From: Moritella viscosa
Lineage (GTDB): Bacteria > Pseudomonadota > Gammaproteobacteria > Enterobacterales > Moritellaceae
NCBI GenBank assembly: GCA_000953735.1
Contig: LN554852.1
Location: 2,181,846-2,245,845 of the forward strand
Direction: 5' to 3'
DNA: 64,000 nucleotides
The position numbers and the translations under genes were made by a program. Below are positions 19,903-28,379 of this stretch, piece by piece (position 1 is the stretch's first letter; the number at the start of each line of letters is the position of its first letter). The notes under the pieces are model-generated. The model had not been told where the DNA came from. It made no database searches and was given only the letters and a program-made list of their open reading frames with translations.

Positions 19903-21303
19903 ATGGAACAATTATCACTGGTTGAAACCTCATTTTTATTAAGTGAGAGTACAGCAAGTCCTAAGCATTTTTCAGGACTGCAAATATTTGAACCACCAAA
20001 GGACTATGAAGGTAATTTCGCGCGCGATCTTTTTCAAAAATTGATTATGGATCCGGCTGTTGCGACCCCGTTTAATTTTAAGCTTAAAAAAAGCATTGGT
20101 GGCTTGTATTATTGGGTCCATGATAGTCAATTTGATTTTAATTATCATATCCGCATGTCAATGTTACCGGGTGATGGTTCTGATGAACAATTACGTGATT
20201 TAGTTGAGCGTTTACATTCACATCTAATCGATCGCTCGCGACCGTTATGGGAGGTTTATCTTATTGAAGGTCTGTCAGACGATCGTTTTGCTATCTTCAC
20301 CAAAATCCATTATGCAATGGCAGATGGTAAAATGGCAAATAGTTGGCTGTCTGGGTATTTACAAAGTGAACAATCGGTAAATGACTACCGCCCATTTTGG
20401 CAGATCCCATCTTTCCGTCCTGGTTATAAAGAATCTGCGGGTGTAATTGAAAGTACGTTATCAGCTTATGTGAGTGGACTAAAGCAGCTGAAATCAATCC
20501 CAGGTCTTGTCAAACTCGGCACCCGTATGGGATTAAAATTTCTACACTTACGTGACAAAGGGCCTGCATTACCATTTTGTGCACCAAGGACGCCATTCTC
20601 TGTCCCTGCGACGCGATCTCGTATTGTTTCTTTTGGTAGCTTACCTTTTGAAAGAATGCGTTCAATTAGTAAGATAACAGGGGTAACGTTGAATGACGTG
20701 ATCTTATGTTGTGTTGATATCGGTCTTAACCGTTATTTAAAAGAGAAGGGCATTTTATTACGCAAGCCGTTAGTTGCTCAGGTCCCTGTTCGTATTGGTA
20801 ATGGGCGTAGAAATGCATTAACAGGCGTTGAATTGGGTAATATTGATGCTGATGCTGATGCATTAGATCATTTAGAAACCATTTTTAAACGTACGAGCAG
20901 TGTGAAAGAAGATTTATTCAGTTTACCTGCGGAATCTGTAGTTAATTTCTCATTACTGATTCAAGCAACAGCGTCTATTTCTGAATGGTTGGGTATATCA
21001 AAGTTCTTACCTCCATTAGGTTCAGTGCTTGTATCTAACGTGCGTGGTCAGCAAGAGTTTGCTTATCTAGCTGGCGCTAAATTAACAGAAGTGTACCCTG
21101 TGTCAGTACTCTCTGCTGGTACGGCATTAAACATTACGCTATATAGCTATCATGAAAAAGTTTTTTTTGGTCTAGTCGGTTGTAAGAATGAATTACCTGA
21201 TTTAGATATGCTATCTCGTCATGTTGAAGCTGCCTGTGACATTCTATCCGATGAAATTCTCGACAATGCTAAGCAACACTCAGTGCTAATCTCTTCACGA
21301 TAA
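19903..21303 (+). CDS. Wax ester synthase / diacylglycerol acyltransferase (WS/DGAT) with HY-x3-DG motif
   Basis: The 466-aa protein has WS/DGAT architecture, with an N-terminal CoA-acyltransferase fold and a C-terminal half. Family blocks are 'LSLVETSFLL', 'RSRPLWEVYLIEGL', 'TLNDVILCCV', 'LVAQVPVRIG' and 'LVSNVRGQQEFAYLAGAKLTEVYPV'. The enzymes esterify acyl-CoA to fatty alcohol or diacylglycerol at the membrane. The catalytic motif, normally HHxxxDG, reads H136-Y-A-M-A-D-G here, so the second histidine, generally taken as the base, is tyrosine (codon TAT at 20311-20313). Activity or substrate may be altered. It is downstream of a PHA-type protein and upstream of an HSL-type esterase. Confidence 0.85.
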   Translation: MEQLSLVETSFLLSESTASPKHFSGLQIFEPPKDYEGNFARDLFQKLIMDPAVATPFNFKLKKSIGGLYYWVHDSQFDFNYHIRMSMLPGDGSDEQLRDLVERLHSHLIDRSRPLWEVYLIEGLSDDRFAIFTKIHYAMADGKMANSWLSGYLQSEQSVNDYRPFWQIPSFRPGYKESAGVIESTLSAYVSGLKQLKSIPGLVKLGTRMGLKFLHLRDKGPALPFCAPRTPFSVPATRSRIVSFGSLPFERMRSISKITGVTLNDVILCCVDIGLNRYLKEKGILLRKPLVAQVPVRIGNGRRNALTGVELGNIDADADALDHLETIFKRTSSVKEDLFSLPAESVVNFSLLIQATASISEWLGISKFLPPLGSVLVSNVRGQQEFAYLAGAKLTEVYPVSVLSAGTALNITLYSYHEKVFFGLVGCKNELPDLDMLSRHVEAACDILSDEILDNAKQHSVLISSR

Positions 21304-21310
21304 AGATAAA

Positions 21311-21343
21311 GATAAAGATGGTGGCTAGGTTGCCATCTTTATC
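21311..21343 (+). terminator. hairpin after WS/DGAT gene
   Basis: GATAAAGATGG (21311-21321) pairs perfectly with CCATCTTTATC (21333-21343), starting 8 bases after the stop codon. The tail is not a clean T run. The left arm belongs to a triple AAAGAT repeat. Confidence 0.6.
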
Positions 21344-21388
21344 TATCCCTTCTGCTTATTTCATGCTACTTTTATAGGTTACAGATTT

Positions 21389-21406
21389 GTTACATATAGA
21401 TGTAAC
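21389..21406. promoter_or_regulatory. 18-bp perfect palindrome, candidate operator
   Basis: GTTACAT (21389-21395), four spacer bases, then ATGTAAC (21400-21406). The symmetric 7+4+7 form is typical of a dimeric repressor site. It lies about 100 bases upstream of the esterase start. The bound regulator is unknown. Confidence 0.45.
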
Positions 21407-21504
21407 TAATAAAACATGAACTCCATTGTTAGTTTTATATCTTAGGTAAAGTACCTAATTTGTATTGCTATATTTTTACACGTATAAATTTTGTCGAGGT
21501 TATT

Positions 21505-22416
21505 TTGATTAGTTGGCAAGCTAAGGCGCTGAATTTATTTTTGAAACAAACAGTGAAGCGTTCGATTGAAAATACCAAAGACGTACATAAATTACGTTTT
21601 CAGATGCGAGCATTAGACAAATTTGTATTCGGAACTAGCTCTCAAATTGAACGTTCGCAATCAATGCGTGCTGGTACTTTGTGTGATGAGATCAAAGTTA
21701 AGCTCTCTACTAGTAAGAAAAAGCTATTATATGTACATGGTGGCGCTTTTGTATTTAAAACACCGGGATTACATAATAATTTGATAGCTCGTTTAGCTGA
21801 ACCATTAGATTTACACGCCATAATTCCTGATTATCCACTTGCCCCTGAACACCCTTTCCCTACTGCACTTAACTGTTGTTATGATATTTACCAGTCATTA
21901 TTAGATGAAGGTACCTTACCTGAAGATATCGTTGTCGCGGGGGATTCTGCGGGTGGTAATATTGCGCTATCTTTATTGTTACGCGCTAAACGTAATGGTT
22001 TACCCATGCCGAGTTGCTGCGTTTTATTATCACCAGTGGCGGATATGACTCAAAGTGGTTTGTCTTCTGTAGAGAATCGCTATAGTGATGCGTTATTTAG
22101 TTTGGAAGTCATGTTGCATTGTCGTAATTTATATTTAGAGGGGAATAGTACGGACCTGCATAATGATGAAATTTCCCCTTTATTTGGTGATTTCACTGGA
22201 TTTCCTCCTTTTATGTTCCATGCTGGAAGTGCAGAGCTAATGCGCGATGATTCAACGCGACTTGCTGACTTTATGCAGGCCAAGGGCGTTGATGCTCATT
22301 TACAAATATGGCACCAAATGCCGCATGTCTTTCCATTATTTGAACAACTTCCTGAAAGTAAGGCGGCACTGATTCAAATTGTGGACTTTATAAAGAAGCA
22401 TCTAAATAAATCTTAA
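21505..22416 (+). CDS. HSL-family (lipase/esterase family IV) alpha/beta hydrolase
   Basis: From the TTG at 21505 the product is 304 aa; GAGG at 21496-21499 supports this start over the in-frame TTG at 21460. It has the hormone-sensitive-lipase oxyanion motif 'HGGAF' (78-82), the nucleophile motif 'GDSAGG' (S148) and the block 'DYPLAPEHPFPTAL'. A late acidic residue lies in 'ELMRDDS' and the catalytic histidine in 'QMPHVFPLF'. It has no signal peptide, so it acts in the cytoplasm. It probably hydrolyses short or medium acyl esters; the neighbouring WS/DGAT gene makes stored neutral lipid a candidate substrate. Confident on family, not on substrate. Confidence 0.85.
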   Translation: MISWQAKALNLFLKQTVKRSIENTKDVHKLRFQMRALDKFVFGTSSQIERSQSMRAGTLCDEIKVKLSTSKKKLLYVHGGAFVFKTPGLHNNLIARLAEPLDLHAIIPDYPLAPEHPFPTALNCCYDIYQSLLDEGTLPEDIVVAGDSAGGNIALSLLLRAKRNGLPMPSCCVLLSPVADMTQSGLSSVENRYSDALFSLEVMLHCRNLYLEGNSTDLHNDEISPLFGDFTGFPPFMFHAGSAELMRDDSTRLADFMQAKGVDAHLQIWHQMPHVFPLFEQLPESKAALIQIVDFIKKHLNKS

Positions 22417-22514
22417 GTAGGGGTTGTTTCATAAAGTCTGCAAGCTAAACAATTGAATTATTAAAGAATGTTGCTCTTTAACTAATGTAACTAAGATTGC
22501 GAAAATGAATGTTA

Positions 22515-22546
22515 TATACCCAGCATCTTGAAGTAACTTGGGTATA
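22515..22546. repeat. dispersed-type intergenic palindrome (TATACCC ... GGGTATA)
   Basis: TATACCC (22515-22521) and GGGTATA (22540-22546) enclose an 18-base core that includes CATCTTGAAGTAACTT. I recall very similar intergenic motifs as abundant repeats in Vibrionaceae and related marine bacteria. I see only one copy in this window. Confidence 0.5.
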
Positions 22547-22551
22547 ACAGT

Positions 22552-22597
22552 AAAAAAAAGGCTGGTAAGATAAATAATTATCTCACCAGCCTTTTTG
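22552..22597. terminator. bidirectional terminator between the esterase gene and asnS
   Basis: GGCTGGT and ACCAGCC are flanked by A and T runs, and the inner AGATAA/TTATCT extends the stem. It lies between convergent genes. Confidence 0.9.
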
Positions 22598-22644
22598 TTT
22601 TAAGCGGTTAGCTTTCTATTTTAAAAACTAACTGTACACTTAAA

Positions 22645-24045
22645 TTAGAATTCAGCTGTACGTGGTGCACGCGGGAAAGGAATTACGTCACGGATATTTT
22701 GCATACCAGTTACATAAGACACTAAGCGTTCGAAACCTAGACCAAAGCCAGAGTGTGGGACTGTACCGAAACGACGTAGGTCGCGGTACCACCAGTAATC
22801 TTCTTTGTTTAAGCCCATTTCTTCCATACGCTTATCAAGCATATCTAAACGTTCTTCACGTTGGCTACCGCCGATGATTTCGCCAATACCTGGTGCAAGT
22901 ACGTCCATTGCTGCAACTGTTTTACCATCTTCATTCATGCGCATGTAGAATGATTTAATATCTTTCGGATAGTTTTTAACAACAACAGGTGCTTTGAAGT
23001 GTTCTTCAGCAAGGTAACGTTCGTGTTCAGAAGACATATCGATACCCCAAGAAACTGGGAATTCGAATTCTTTACCACATTCTTCTAAGATCTTAATTGC
23101 GTCAGTATAATCAATTTGTGCAAAGTCAGAATCTACAAAGCTTTCTAAACGAGTAATTGCTTCTTTGTTGATACGTTGTGCAAAGAACTGCATATCATCC
23201 ATACGCTCTTCTAGTACTGCTCTAAAGCAATACTTAAGCATATCTTCAGCTAGTTTTGCTGCATCGTCTAAATCAGCAAATGCAATCTCAGGTTCAACCA
23301 TCCAGAATTCTGCAAGATGACGCGTTGTATTTGAGTTTTCAGCACGGAAAGTTGGACCGAAGGTATAAACTTTACCAATCGCACAAGCATACGTTTCAGC
23401 GTTAAGTTGACCAGATACCGTTAGAAAGGTTTCTTTACCAAAGAAGTCTTCTTTGTAATCAACGTCACCTTTATCAGTTAAAGGCAGGTTATTCATATCC
23501 AGTGTACTTACACGGAACATTTCACCAGCACCTTCACAATCACTACCAGTGATAAGTGGTGTGCTTAACCAGTTATAACCATTTTCATGGTAAAAGCGGT
23601 GAATAGCTTGGGATAAACAGTTACGAACACGCATAACGGCACCCATAACGTTAGTACGGCCACGTAGGTGTGCGTGCTCACGAAGGTATTCGATGCTGTG
23701 GCGTTTAGCTGACATAGGGTAAGTGTCAGGGTCTTCAACTAAGCCAAGTACAATTACTTCTGTTGCTTGGATTTCGAATGCTTGACCTTTACCAGGTGAT
23801 TCAACTACAACACCCGTAACTTCAACTGAACAACTAGCTGTAAGGTTTAAAACGTCTGCTTCGTAGTTCGGTAAATCTTTACTTACAACTGCTTGGATCG
23901 GATCGAAGCACGAACCATCGTAAATAGCTAAGAAAGAAATACCAGCTTTAGAATCACGACGTGTGCGGATCCAGCCTTTCGTTGTAACTGTGCTGCCTAC
24001 CGGGAATTTACCGGCAAAAATATCTTTAACTGACGTATGCGTCAT
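22645..24045 (-). CDS. asnS: Asparaginyl-tRNA synthetase
   Basis: This class IIb aminoacyl-tRNA synthetase charges tRNA-Asn. With the ATG at 24045 it is 466 aa, exactly the E. coli length; a further in-frame ATG at 24066 would add seven residues. An OB-fold anticodon-binding domain comes first ('[21 protein letters not shown]'). The catalytic core follows, with motif 2 ('[21 protein letters not shown]') and motif 3 ('[10 protein letters not shown]'), ending '[15 protein letters not shown]'. It is monocistronic and essential. GGAG lies 12 bases upstream of the start. Confidence 0.97.
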   Translation of the reverse strand: MTHTSVKDIFAGKFPVGSTVTTKGWIRTRRDSKAGISFLAIYDGSCFDPIQAVVSKDLPNYEADVLNLTASCSVEVTGVVVESPGKGQAFEIQATEVIVLGLVEDPDTYPMSAKRHSIEYLREHAHLRGRTNVMGAVMRVRNCLSQAIHRFYHENGYNWLSTPLITGSDCEGAGEMFRVSTLDMNNLPLTDKGDVDYKEDFFGKETFLTVSGQLNAETYACAIGKVYTFGPTFRAENSNTTRHLAEFWMVEPEIAFADLDDAAKLAEDMLKYCFRAVLEERMDDMQFFAQRINKEAITRLESFVDSDFAQIDYTDAIKILEECGKEFEFPVSWGIDMSSEHERYLAEEHFKAPVVVKNYPKDIKSFYMRMNEDGKTVAAMDVLAPGIGEIIGGSQREERLDMLDKRMEEMGLNKEDYWWYRDLRRFGTVPHSGFGLGFERLVSYVTGMQNIRDVIPFPRAPRTAEF

Positions 24046-24214
24046 AGGATTATTGCTCTCCAGCATAAAAAGCTCTTGCTGAGCGAATGATGATTATTTA
24101 AGTAAGGATATATTACCTTTGCAGTTGTAGGATACAAGTAAAAACAATGAAAAATCATTTTGTTTGCTTAATATTTAGTAAATTAACACTGATAATTGCA
24201 AATGATTGAGGATT

Positions 24215-24577
24215 CTAGTGGTAATTAATTTGCTTTTTCTTTTGTTGTAGTAAACGGGCTTGGTTTAAAATACTGTTATTTAATTTAATTGGGGAGGTAT
24301 ATGTAGGGCTCATTTCGCGTTGTTTTAACGTGTGTTGTAATTTATCAAAATAACTTGAACTACTAATATTATTATCAAGCATCGAGTTGTAGCGCTCTGA
24401 CAACCCTTGTGTACCGGTTGCATTTTCAAGTTCATTGATGATGTTATGCTCAAATTGAGCTTCCTGGATATATCCTTTGATACTGCTCAGGGGCTCAATT
24501 ATTTTAATATAAATAATATACGAGATAGTGGAAAAACTGATTAGACTTAAACTAAATATCAATAAATTATTGAGCAT
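24215..24577 (-). CDS. small single-pass membrane protein of unknown function
   Basis: The 120-aa product has one N-terminal hydrophobic helix (about residues 3-26, 'NNLLIFSLSLISFSTISYIIYIKI') and then a polar, probably cytoplasmic tail rich in N, S, Q and K with no domain I recognise. A GGGG stands about 7 bases before the ATG at 24577. It lies alone between asnS and bioA, preceded by a large perfect inverted repeat. It could be a genuine lineage-specific gene; evidence is limited to the open frame and the credible membrane anchor. Confidence 0.5.
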   Translation of the reverse strand: MLNNLLIFSLSLISFSTISYIIYIKIIEPLSSIKGYIQEAQFEHNIINELENATGTQGLSERYNSMLDNNISSSSYFDKLQHTLKQREMSPTYTSPIKLNNSILNQARLLQQKKKQINYH

Positions 24578-24602
24578 AAATGACCCCGAAAACTAAGATT
24601 AA

Positions 24603-24642
24603 ATTAATGTAACAAACTCAATATTCAGCTTGTTACATTAAT
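24603..24642. repeat. 13-bp perfect inverted repeat downstream of bioA
   Basis: ATTAATGTAACAA (24603-24615) and TTGTTACATTAAT (24630-24642) surround a 14-base loop. It could be an AT-rich terminator for bioA, 117 bases past its stop, or an operator for the small membrane protein whose start is 26 bases away. It shares the GTTACAT/ATGTAAC half-site with 21389-21406. Confidence 0.55.
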
Positions 24643-24758
24643 AACAATTAAGTACGCAGGTCATAAGCACTGACTCGGTACCCTTAGTTTAGCAAAGACT
24701 ATTTTGATTATATTGCAAGTGAAAACAGGATAAAGCTAAATACATATTGGTTAATACG

Positions 24759-26057
24759 TTATTTAGCCCAAATGTCAGCATCAAGCACTTGTCTGATCAC
24801 ATGGCATAATGTGGTGAGCTCTGAATTTGAAATGATGTAAGGGGGCATAATATACAAGAGTTTCCCAAAAGGCCTGATCCATACACCCAATTCAACAAAT
24901 AATACTTGTGCTTTAGCGAGGTCAATTGCTTGTTTGGTTTCGATAACGCCAATACTGCCGAGCACACGTGTATCTGCAACATTTTTATGTGTAACGAGCG
25001 GTAGTAATGTTTGTTGTAACTGATCTTCTATTCGTTTAACTTGTTGTTGCCAATTACTTGCCATTAATAAATCGATACTGGCATTTGCCACTGCACAGGC
25101 TAATGGGTTACCCATAAATGTAGGCCCGTGCATCAATACGCCACTTGGCCCATTACTGATTGTTTCTGCAACATGGCGAGTGGTTAATGTTGCTGCTAAT
25201 GTCATGTAACCGCCTGTGATGCCTTTACCCAAACACATGATGTCAGGTGTGATGCCTGCATGCTCACAAGCAAATAATTTTCCTGTTCGACCAAAACCTG
25301 TCGCAATTTCATCGGCAATCAGTAATACCTTATAATGCTCGCAAAGTAATTTAGCTTGGCGTAAAAACTCGGGATGATAGAACTTCATACCGCCAGCACC
25401 CTGCACGATAGGTTCTAAAATAAGTGCTGCTATGTGCTGATGGTTTTCTACTAACGCTTGCTCTAGCTCTTGCATGGCACTTTGCTGCCATTGCTCATTA
25501 AATTTGATGCTTGGTGCGCTAATAAAGAACTGTGGCGCTAAAAATCCTGTGAACAATTCGTGCATGCCATTATCTGGGTCGCAAACTGACATCGCGCCAA
25601 ATGTATCGCCGTGATAACCATTACGAATAGTGACAAATTTCTTTTTCGCCGGTTGTTGATGGTGCCAATATTGAATTGCCATTTTCATTGCGACTTCAAC
25701 ACTGACTGACCCTGAATCGGACAAGAACACACATTCGAGACCGTCGGGTGTAATATCGACTAGTTTTTGGCATAAATTTATTGCTGGTTCGTGGGTGATG
25801 CCACCAAACATCACATGTGACATTTTACTGGCTTGTTTTTGCATTGCTTGATTTAGCGCTGGTACGTTATAGCCATGAATTGATGCCCACCAAGAAGACA
25901 TACCATCGATTAATCGTGTACCGTCATTTAATGTGAGATAAACTCCTTCAGCACTATCAACATGGTAACAAGGTAGGGGTTTTGTCATCGATGTGTAAGG
26001 GTGCCAGATGTGCTGCTGGTCGAACTTCACTAAATTTTTGTTTGTTTTTTGAGTCAT
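24759..26057 (-). CDS. bioA: Adenosylmethionine-8-amino-7-oxononanoate aminotransferase (DAPA synthase)
   Basis: BioA converts KAPA to DAPA with S-adenosylmethionine as amino donor, the antepenultimate biotin step. It is a PLP fold-type I class III aminotransferase. Motifs are 'HIWHPYTSM' near the N-terminus, 'GMSSWWASIHGY', 'ADEIATGFGRTGK', the PLP lysine in 'LGKGITGGYM' and 'HGPTFMGNPLACA'. I take the ATG at 26057 (432 aa, usual length about 429) because AAGG sits 6 bases upstream; the in-frame ATG at 26078 would add seven residues. It is divergent from bioBFCD, and its ATG and ribosome site are inside a BirA-like operator. Confidence 0.95.
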   Translation of the reverse strand: MTQKTNKNLVKFDQQHIWHPYTSMTKPLPCYHVDSAEGVYLTLNDGTRLIDGMSSWWASIHGYNVPALNQAMQKQASKMSHVMFGGITHEPAINLCQKLVDITPDGLECVFLSDSGSVSVEVAMKMAIQYWHHQQPAKKKFVTIRNGYHGDTFGAMSVCDPDNGMHELFTGFLAPQFFISAPSIKFNEQWQQSAMQELEQALVENHQHIAALILEPIVQGAGGMKFYHPEFLRQAKLLCEHYKVLLIADEIATGFGRTGKLFACEHAGITPDIMCLGKGITGGYMTLAATLTTRHVAETISNGPSGVLMHGPTFMGNPLACAVANASIDLLMASNWQQQVKRIEDQLQQTLLPLVTHKNVADTRVLGSIGVIETKQAIDLAKAQVLFVELGVWIRPFGKLLYIMPPYIISNSELTTLCHVIRQVLDADIWAK

Positions 26058-26089
26058 TGTAAACCTTGGTTTTAGCATTTGGTTGACCT
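26057..26089. promoter_or_regulatory. BirA-type biotin operator between bioA and bioB
   Basis: TTGTAAACC (26057-26065), 15 spacer bases, then GGTTGACCT (26081-26089). The left half is identical to the enterobacterial bio operator half-site; the right half matches GGTTTACAA at 6 of 9 positions. It covers the bioA ATG and ribosome site on one side and the bioB -35 on the other, so BirA-biotinyl-AMP could shut both arms. Assignment rests on motif and position. Confidence 0.8.
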
Positions 26090-26110
26090 TGCGGCTATGC
26101 TGGATAGACT
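26083..26110 (+). promoter_or_regulatory. candidate bioB promoter
   Basis: TTGACC (26083-26088) and TAGACT (26105-26110) are 16 bases apart, 38 bases before bioB. The -35 lies within the right half of the BirA-like operator, which explains repression. Confidence 0.6.
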
Positions 26111-26148
26111 AATCGAGTTTAAGAATAAATTCAAATAAAGGATTTTAG

Positions 26149-27231
26149 ATGACTAATAGCGTTCGCCATGATTGGCAACTTGATGAGATTGAAGCACTAT
26201 TTAACCAACCGTTTAACGATTTGATGTTTCAGGCTCAAACGGTTCATCGTCAGAATTTTGATCCAAACAGTGTACAAATCAGTACGCTGTTATCAATCAA
26301 GACCGGCGCTTGCCCTGAAGATTGTAAGTATTGCCCACAGAGTGCACGCTATACAACGGGTATTGAGAAAGAACGCTTGATGCAAGTCGAAACTGTGCTT
26401 AAACGTGCAGCTGAAGCAAGAGATAATGGTGCGAGTCGTTTCTGTATGGGGGCAGCTTGGAAAAACCCACATAAGCGTGATATGCCGTATTTAATTGATA
26501 TGGTTAAAGGTGTTAAAGCAATGGGACTTGAAACTTGCATGACGTTAGGCATGTTAGCGCCGGAACAAGCGCAATCTCTTTCTGCTGCGGGCTTAGACTA
26601 TTACAACCATAACTTAGATACGTCAGAAGAATACTACGAACAGATTATTACTACGCGTACCTACCAAGATCGTTTAAACACCTTAGACCATGTTCGTGAA
26701 GCAGGTATGAAAGTATGTTCTGGTGGGATCGTTGGGATGGGTGAGCAACAACTTGATCGAATCGGTTTGCTTAGGTCACTTGCTAATTTACCACATCACC
26801 CAGAAAGTGTGCCAATTAACATGTTAGTTAAAGTGGCGGGTACACCGCTGGAAGATACGCCAGATTTAGACGAATTAGAATTTGTACGTACCATTGCGAC
26901 AGCACGTATCTTAATGCCTAAATCTTATGTGCGTTTATCGGCTGGTCGTGAAGCGATGAGTGAACAAACACAAACATTATGTTTCATGGCTGGTGCAAAC
27001 TCTATTTTCTACGGTTGTAAGTTGTTAACAACGGACAACCCAGATGAAGACAGTGATAAGCGTCTGTTTAGAAAACTTGGCTTACAACCTGCGCGTATTC
27101 GCGAAGCCAGTGACGAAGCACAATCAGCGCAGTTACTTGATGAAATAGCAGAGCAGGCATCGCCGTCACTGTTTTATGATGCGACAGCTGTTAATACAAA
27201 AAATGTTGGCGCGACGAGTACTACACATTAA
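26149..27231 (+). CDS. bioB: Biotin synthase
   Basis: BioB is a radical-SAM enzyme that inserts sulfur into dethiobiotin. At 360 aa (E. coli 346) it has the SAM cluster cysteines C55, C59 and C62 in '[11 protein letters not shown]'. Other conserved blocks are '[11 protein letters not shown]', '[12 protein letters not shown]', '[10 protein letters not shown]', '[13 protein letters not shown]' and 'FYGCKLLTT'. AAAGGA stands 6 bases before the ATG. It is first in bioB-bioF-bioC-bioD, with its stop codon overlapping the bioF start (TAATG). The last 20 residues or so are poorly conserved. Confidence 0.97.
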   Translation: MTNSVRHDWQLDEIEALFNQPFNDLMFQAQTVHRQNFDPNSVQISTLLSIKTGACPEDCKYCPQSARYTTGIEKERLMQVETVLKRAAEARDNGASRFCMGAAWKNPHKRDMPYLIDMVKGVKAMGLETCMTLGMLAPEQAQSLSAAGLDYYNHNLDTSEEYYEQIITTRTYQDRLNTLDHVREAGMKVCSGGIVGMGEQQLDRIGLLRSLANLPHHPESVPINMLVKVAGTPLEDTPDLDELEFVRTIATARILMPKSYVRLSAGREAMSEQTQTLCFMAGANSIFYGCKLLTTDNPDEDSDKRLFRKLGLQPARIREASDEAQSAQLLDEIAEQASPSLFYDATAVNTKNVGATSTTH

Positions 27232-28379
27232 TGGCTTTTGAATTTATTACACAAGGGTTACGCCAGCAGCAAGTAAATTCCTTGTTACGCACGCGGGCGA
27301 GCAGTAATGGTGCTATTAATTTTTCTGCGAATGATTATTTAGGGTTATCGACACATCCAGAGCTAATCAGTGCGTGGCAGAGTGGGGCAAACGAATATGG
27401 CGTTGGTAGCGGCGGCTCTTTTTTAGTCACAGGTTATACTAACGCTCATGCCGCACTGGAAGAAAATTTAGCTGAAATAACAGGATATGAATCTAGTCTA
27501 CTATTTAATTCAGGCTACACTGCCAACCAAGCGTTAATCAAGGCCTTGTTAGGTAAAAATGATTTATTGGTTCAGGATAAACTAAATCATGCTTCGTTAA
27601 TTGAAGCGGGTGTTTATTCGCCTGCTACCATGAAACGTTTTAAACATAACGACTGTGAGCACCTTGCTCAAATCTTGACTCAAAACCGCCATCAACATAC
27701 GAATTCACTCGTGGTGACTGAAGGTGTGTTTAGCATGGATGGTGATAAGTCTAATTTACATGCGATTAGTCAGCAATGTAAAACGCATGACAGCTGGTTG
27801 TTAGTTGATGATGCTCATGGTTTTGGTGTTCTTCCAAAGGGACAAAATAGCCTAAAGCAGCATAGCTTATTAGCCCATGATGTTGATTTATATATGGCGA
27901 CTTTTGGAAAGGCGGTTGGTGTATCGGGCGCATTTGTTGCTGCTTCCAAAGACGTTATCGAATATCTGGTTAATTTTTCAAAACCGTATATTTACTCGAC
28001 AGCTATGCCAGCGGCTATGGCGGTATGTATTGATAAAGCCTTGACGATCATGGCAACAGAAACATGGCGTGTTGCACATTTAAGTCAACTTATTACTTAT
28101 TTTAAACAGCAATGTTTTTTACGTAATATCACCTTAATGCCATCTGATACAGCCATTCAACCACTCATTATTGGTGATGCAAATAAAGCAATGAAGATCA
28201 GTCAATATCTAGCGAGCAAAGGTTTGTTAGTAAAAGCCATTCGACCGCCGACGGTGCCGGCAGGTTCATCTCGTTTGCGTATTGCCCTATCAGCCAGTCA
28301 TCGTATTGAAGATATTGATTTATTACTGAACTGTCTAAAGGATGCGCTAGATGATAGTACAAGGGGGCTGCATGATTGA
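27231..28379 (+). CDS. bioF: 8-amino-7-oxononanoate synthase (KAPA synthase)
   Basis: BioF condenses pimeloyl-ACP with alanine to KAPA; it is a PLP alpha-oxoamine synthase. It is 382 aa (E. coli 384). Motifs are 'FSANDYLGLSTHPEL', 'GSGGSFLVTGYTNAHAALE', 'VDDAHGFGVLP' (192-202) and the PLP lysine K227 in 'ATFGKAVGVSGAF'. It is translationally coupled at both ends: one base overlaps bioB and eight bases overlap bioC. Confidence 0.96.
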   Translation: MAFEFITQGLRQQQVNSLLRTRASSNGAINFSANDYLGLSTHPELISAWQSGANEYGVGSGGSFLVTGYTNAHAALEENLAEITGYESSLLFNSGYTANQALIKALLGKNDLLVQDKLNHASLIEAGVYSPATMKRFKHNDCEHLAQILTQNRHQHTNSLVVTEGVFSMDGDKSNLHAISQQCKTHDSWLLVDDAHGFGVLPKGQNSLKQHSLLAHDVDLYMATFGKAVGVSGAFVAASKDVIEYLVNFSKPYIYSTAMPAAMAVCIDKALTIMATETWRVAHLSQLITYFKQQCFLRNITLMPSDTAIQPLIIGDANKAMKISQYLASKGLLVKAIRPPTVPAGSSRLRIALSASHRIEDIDLLLNCLKDALDDSTRGLHD

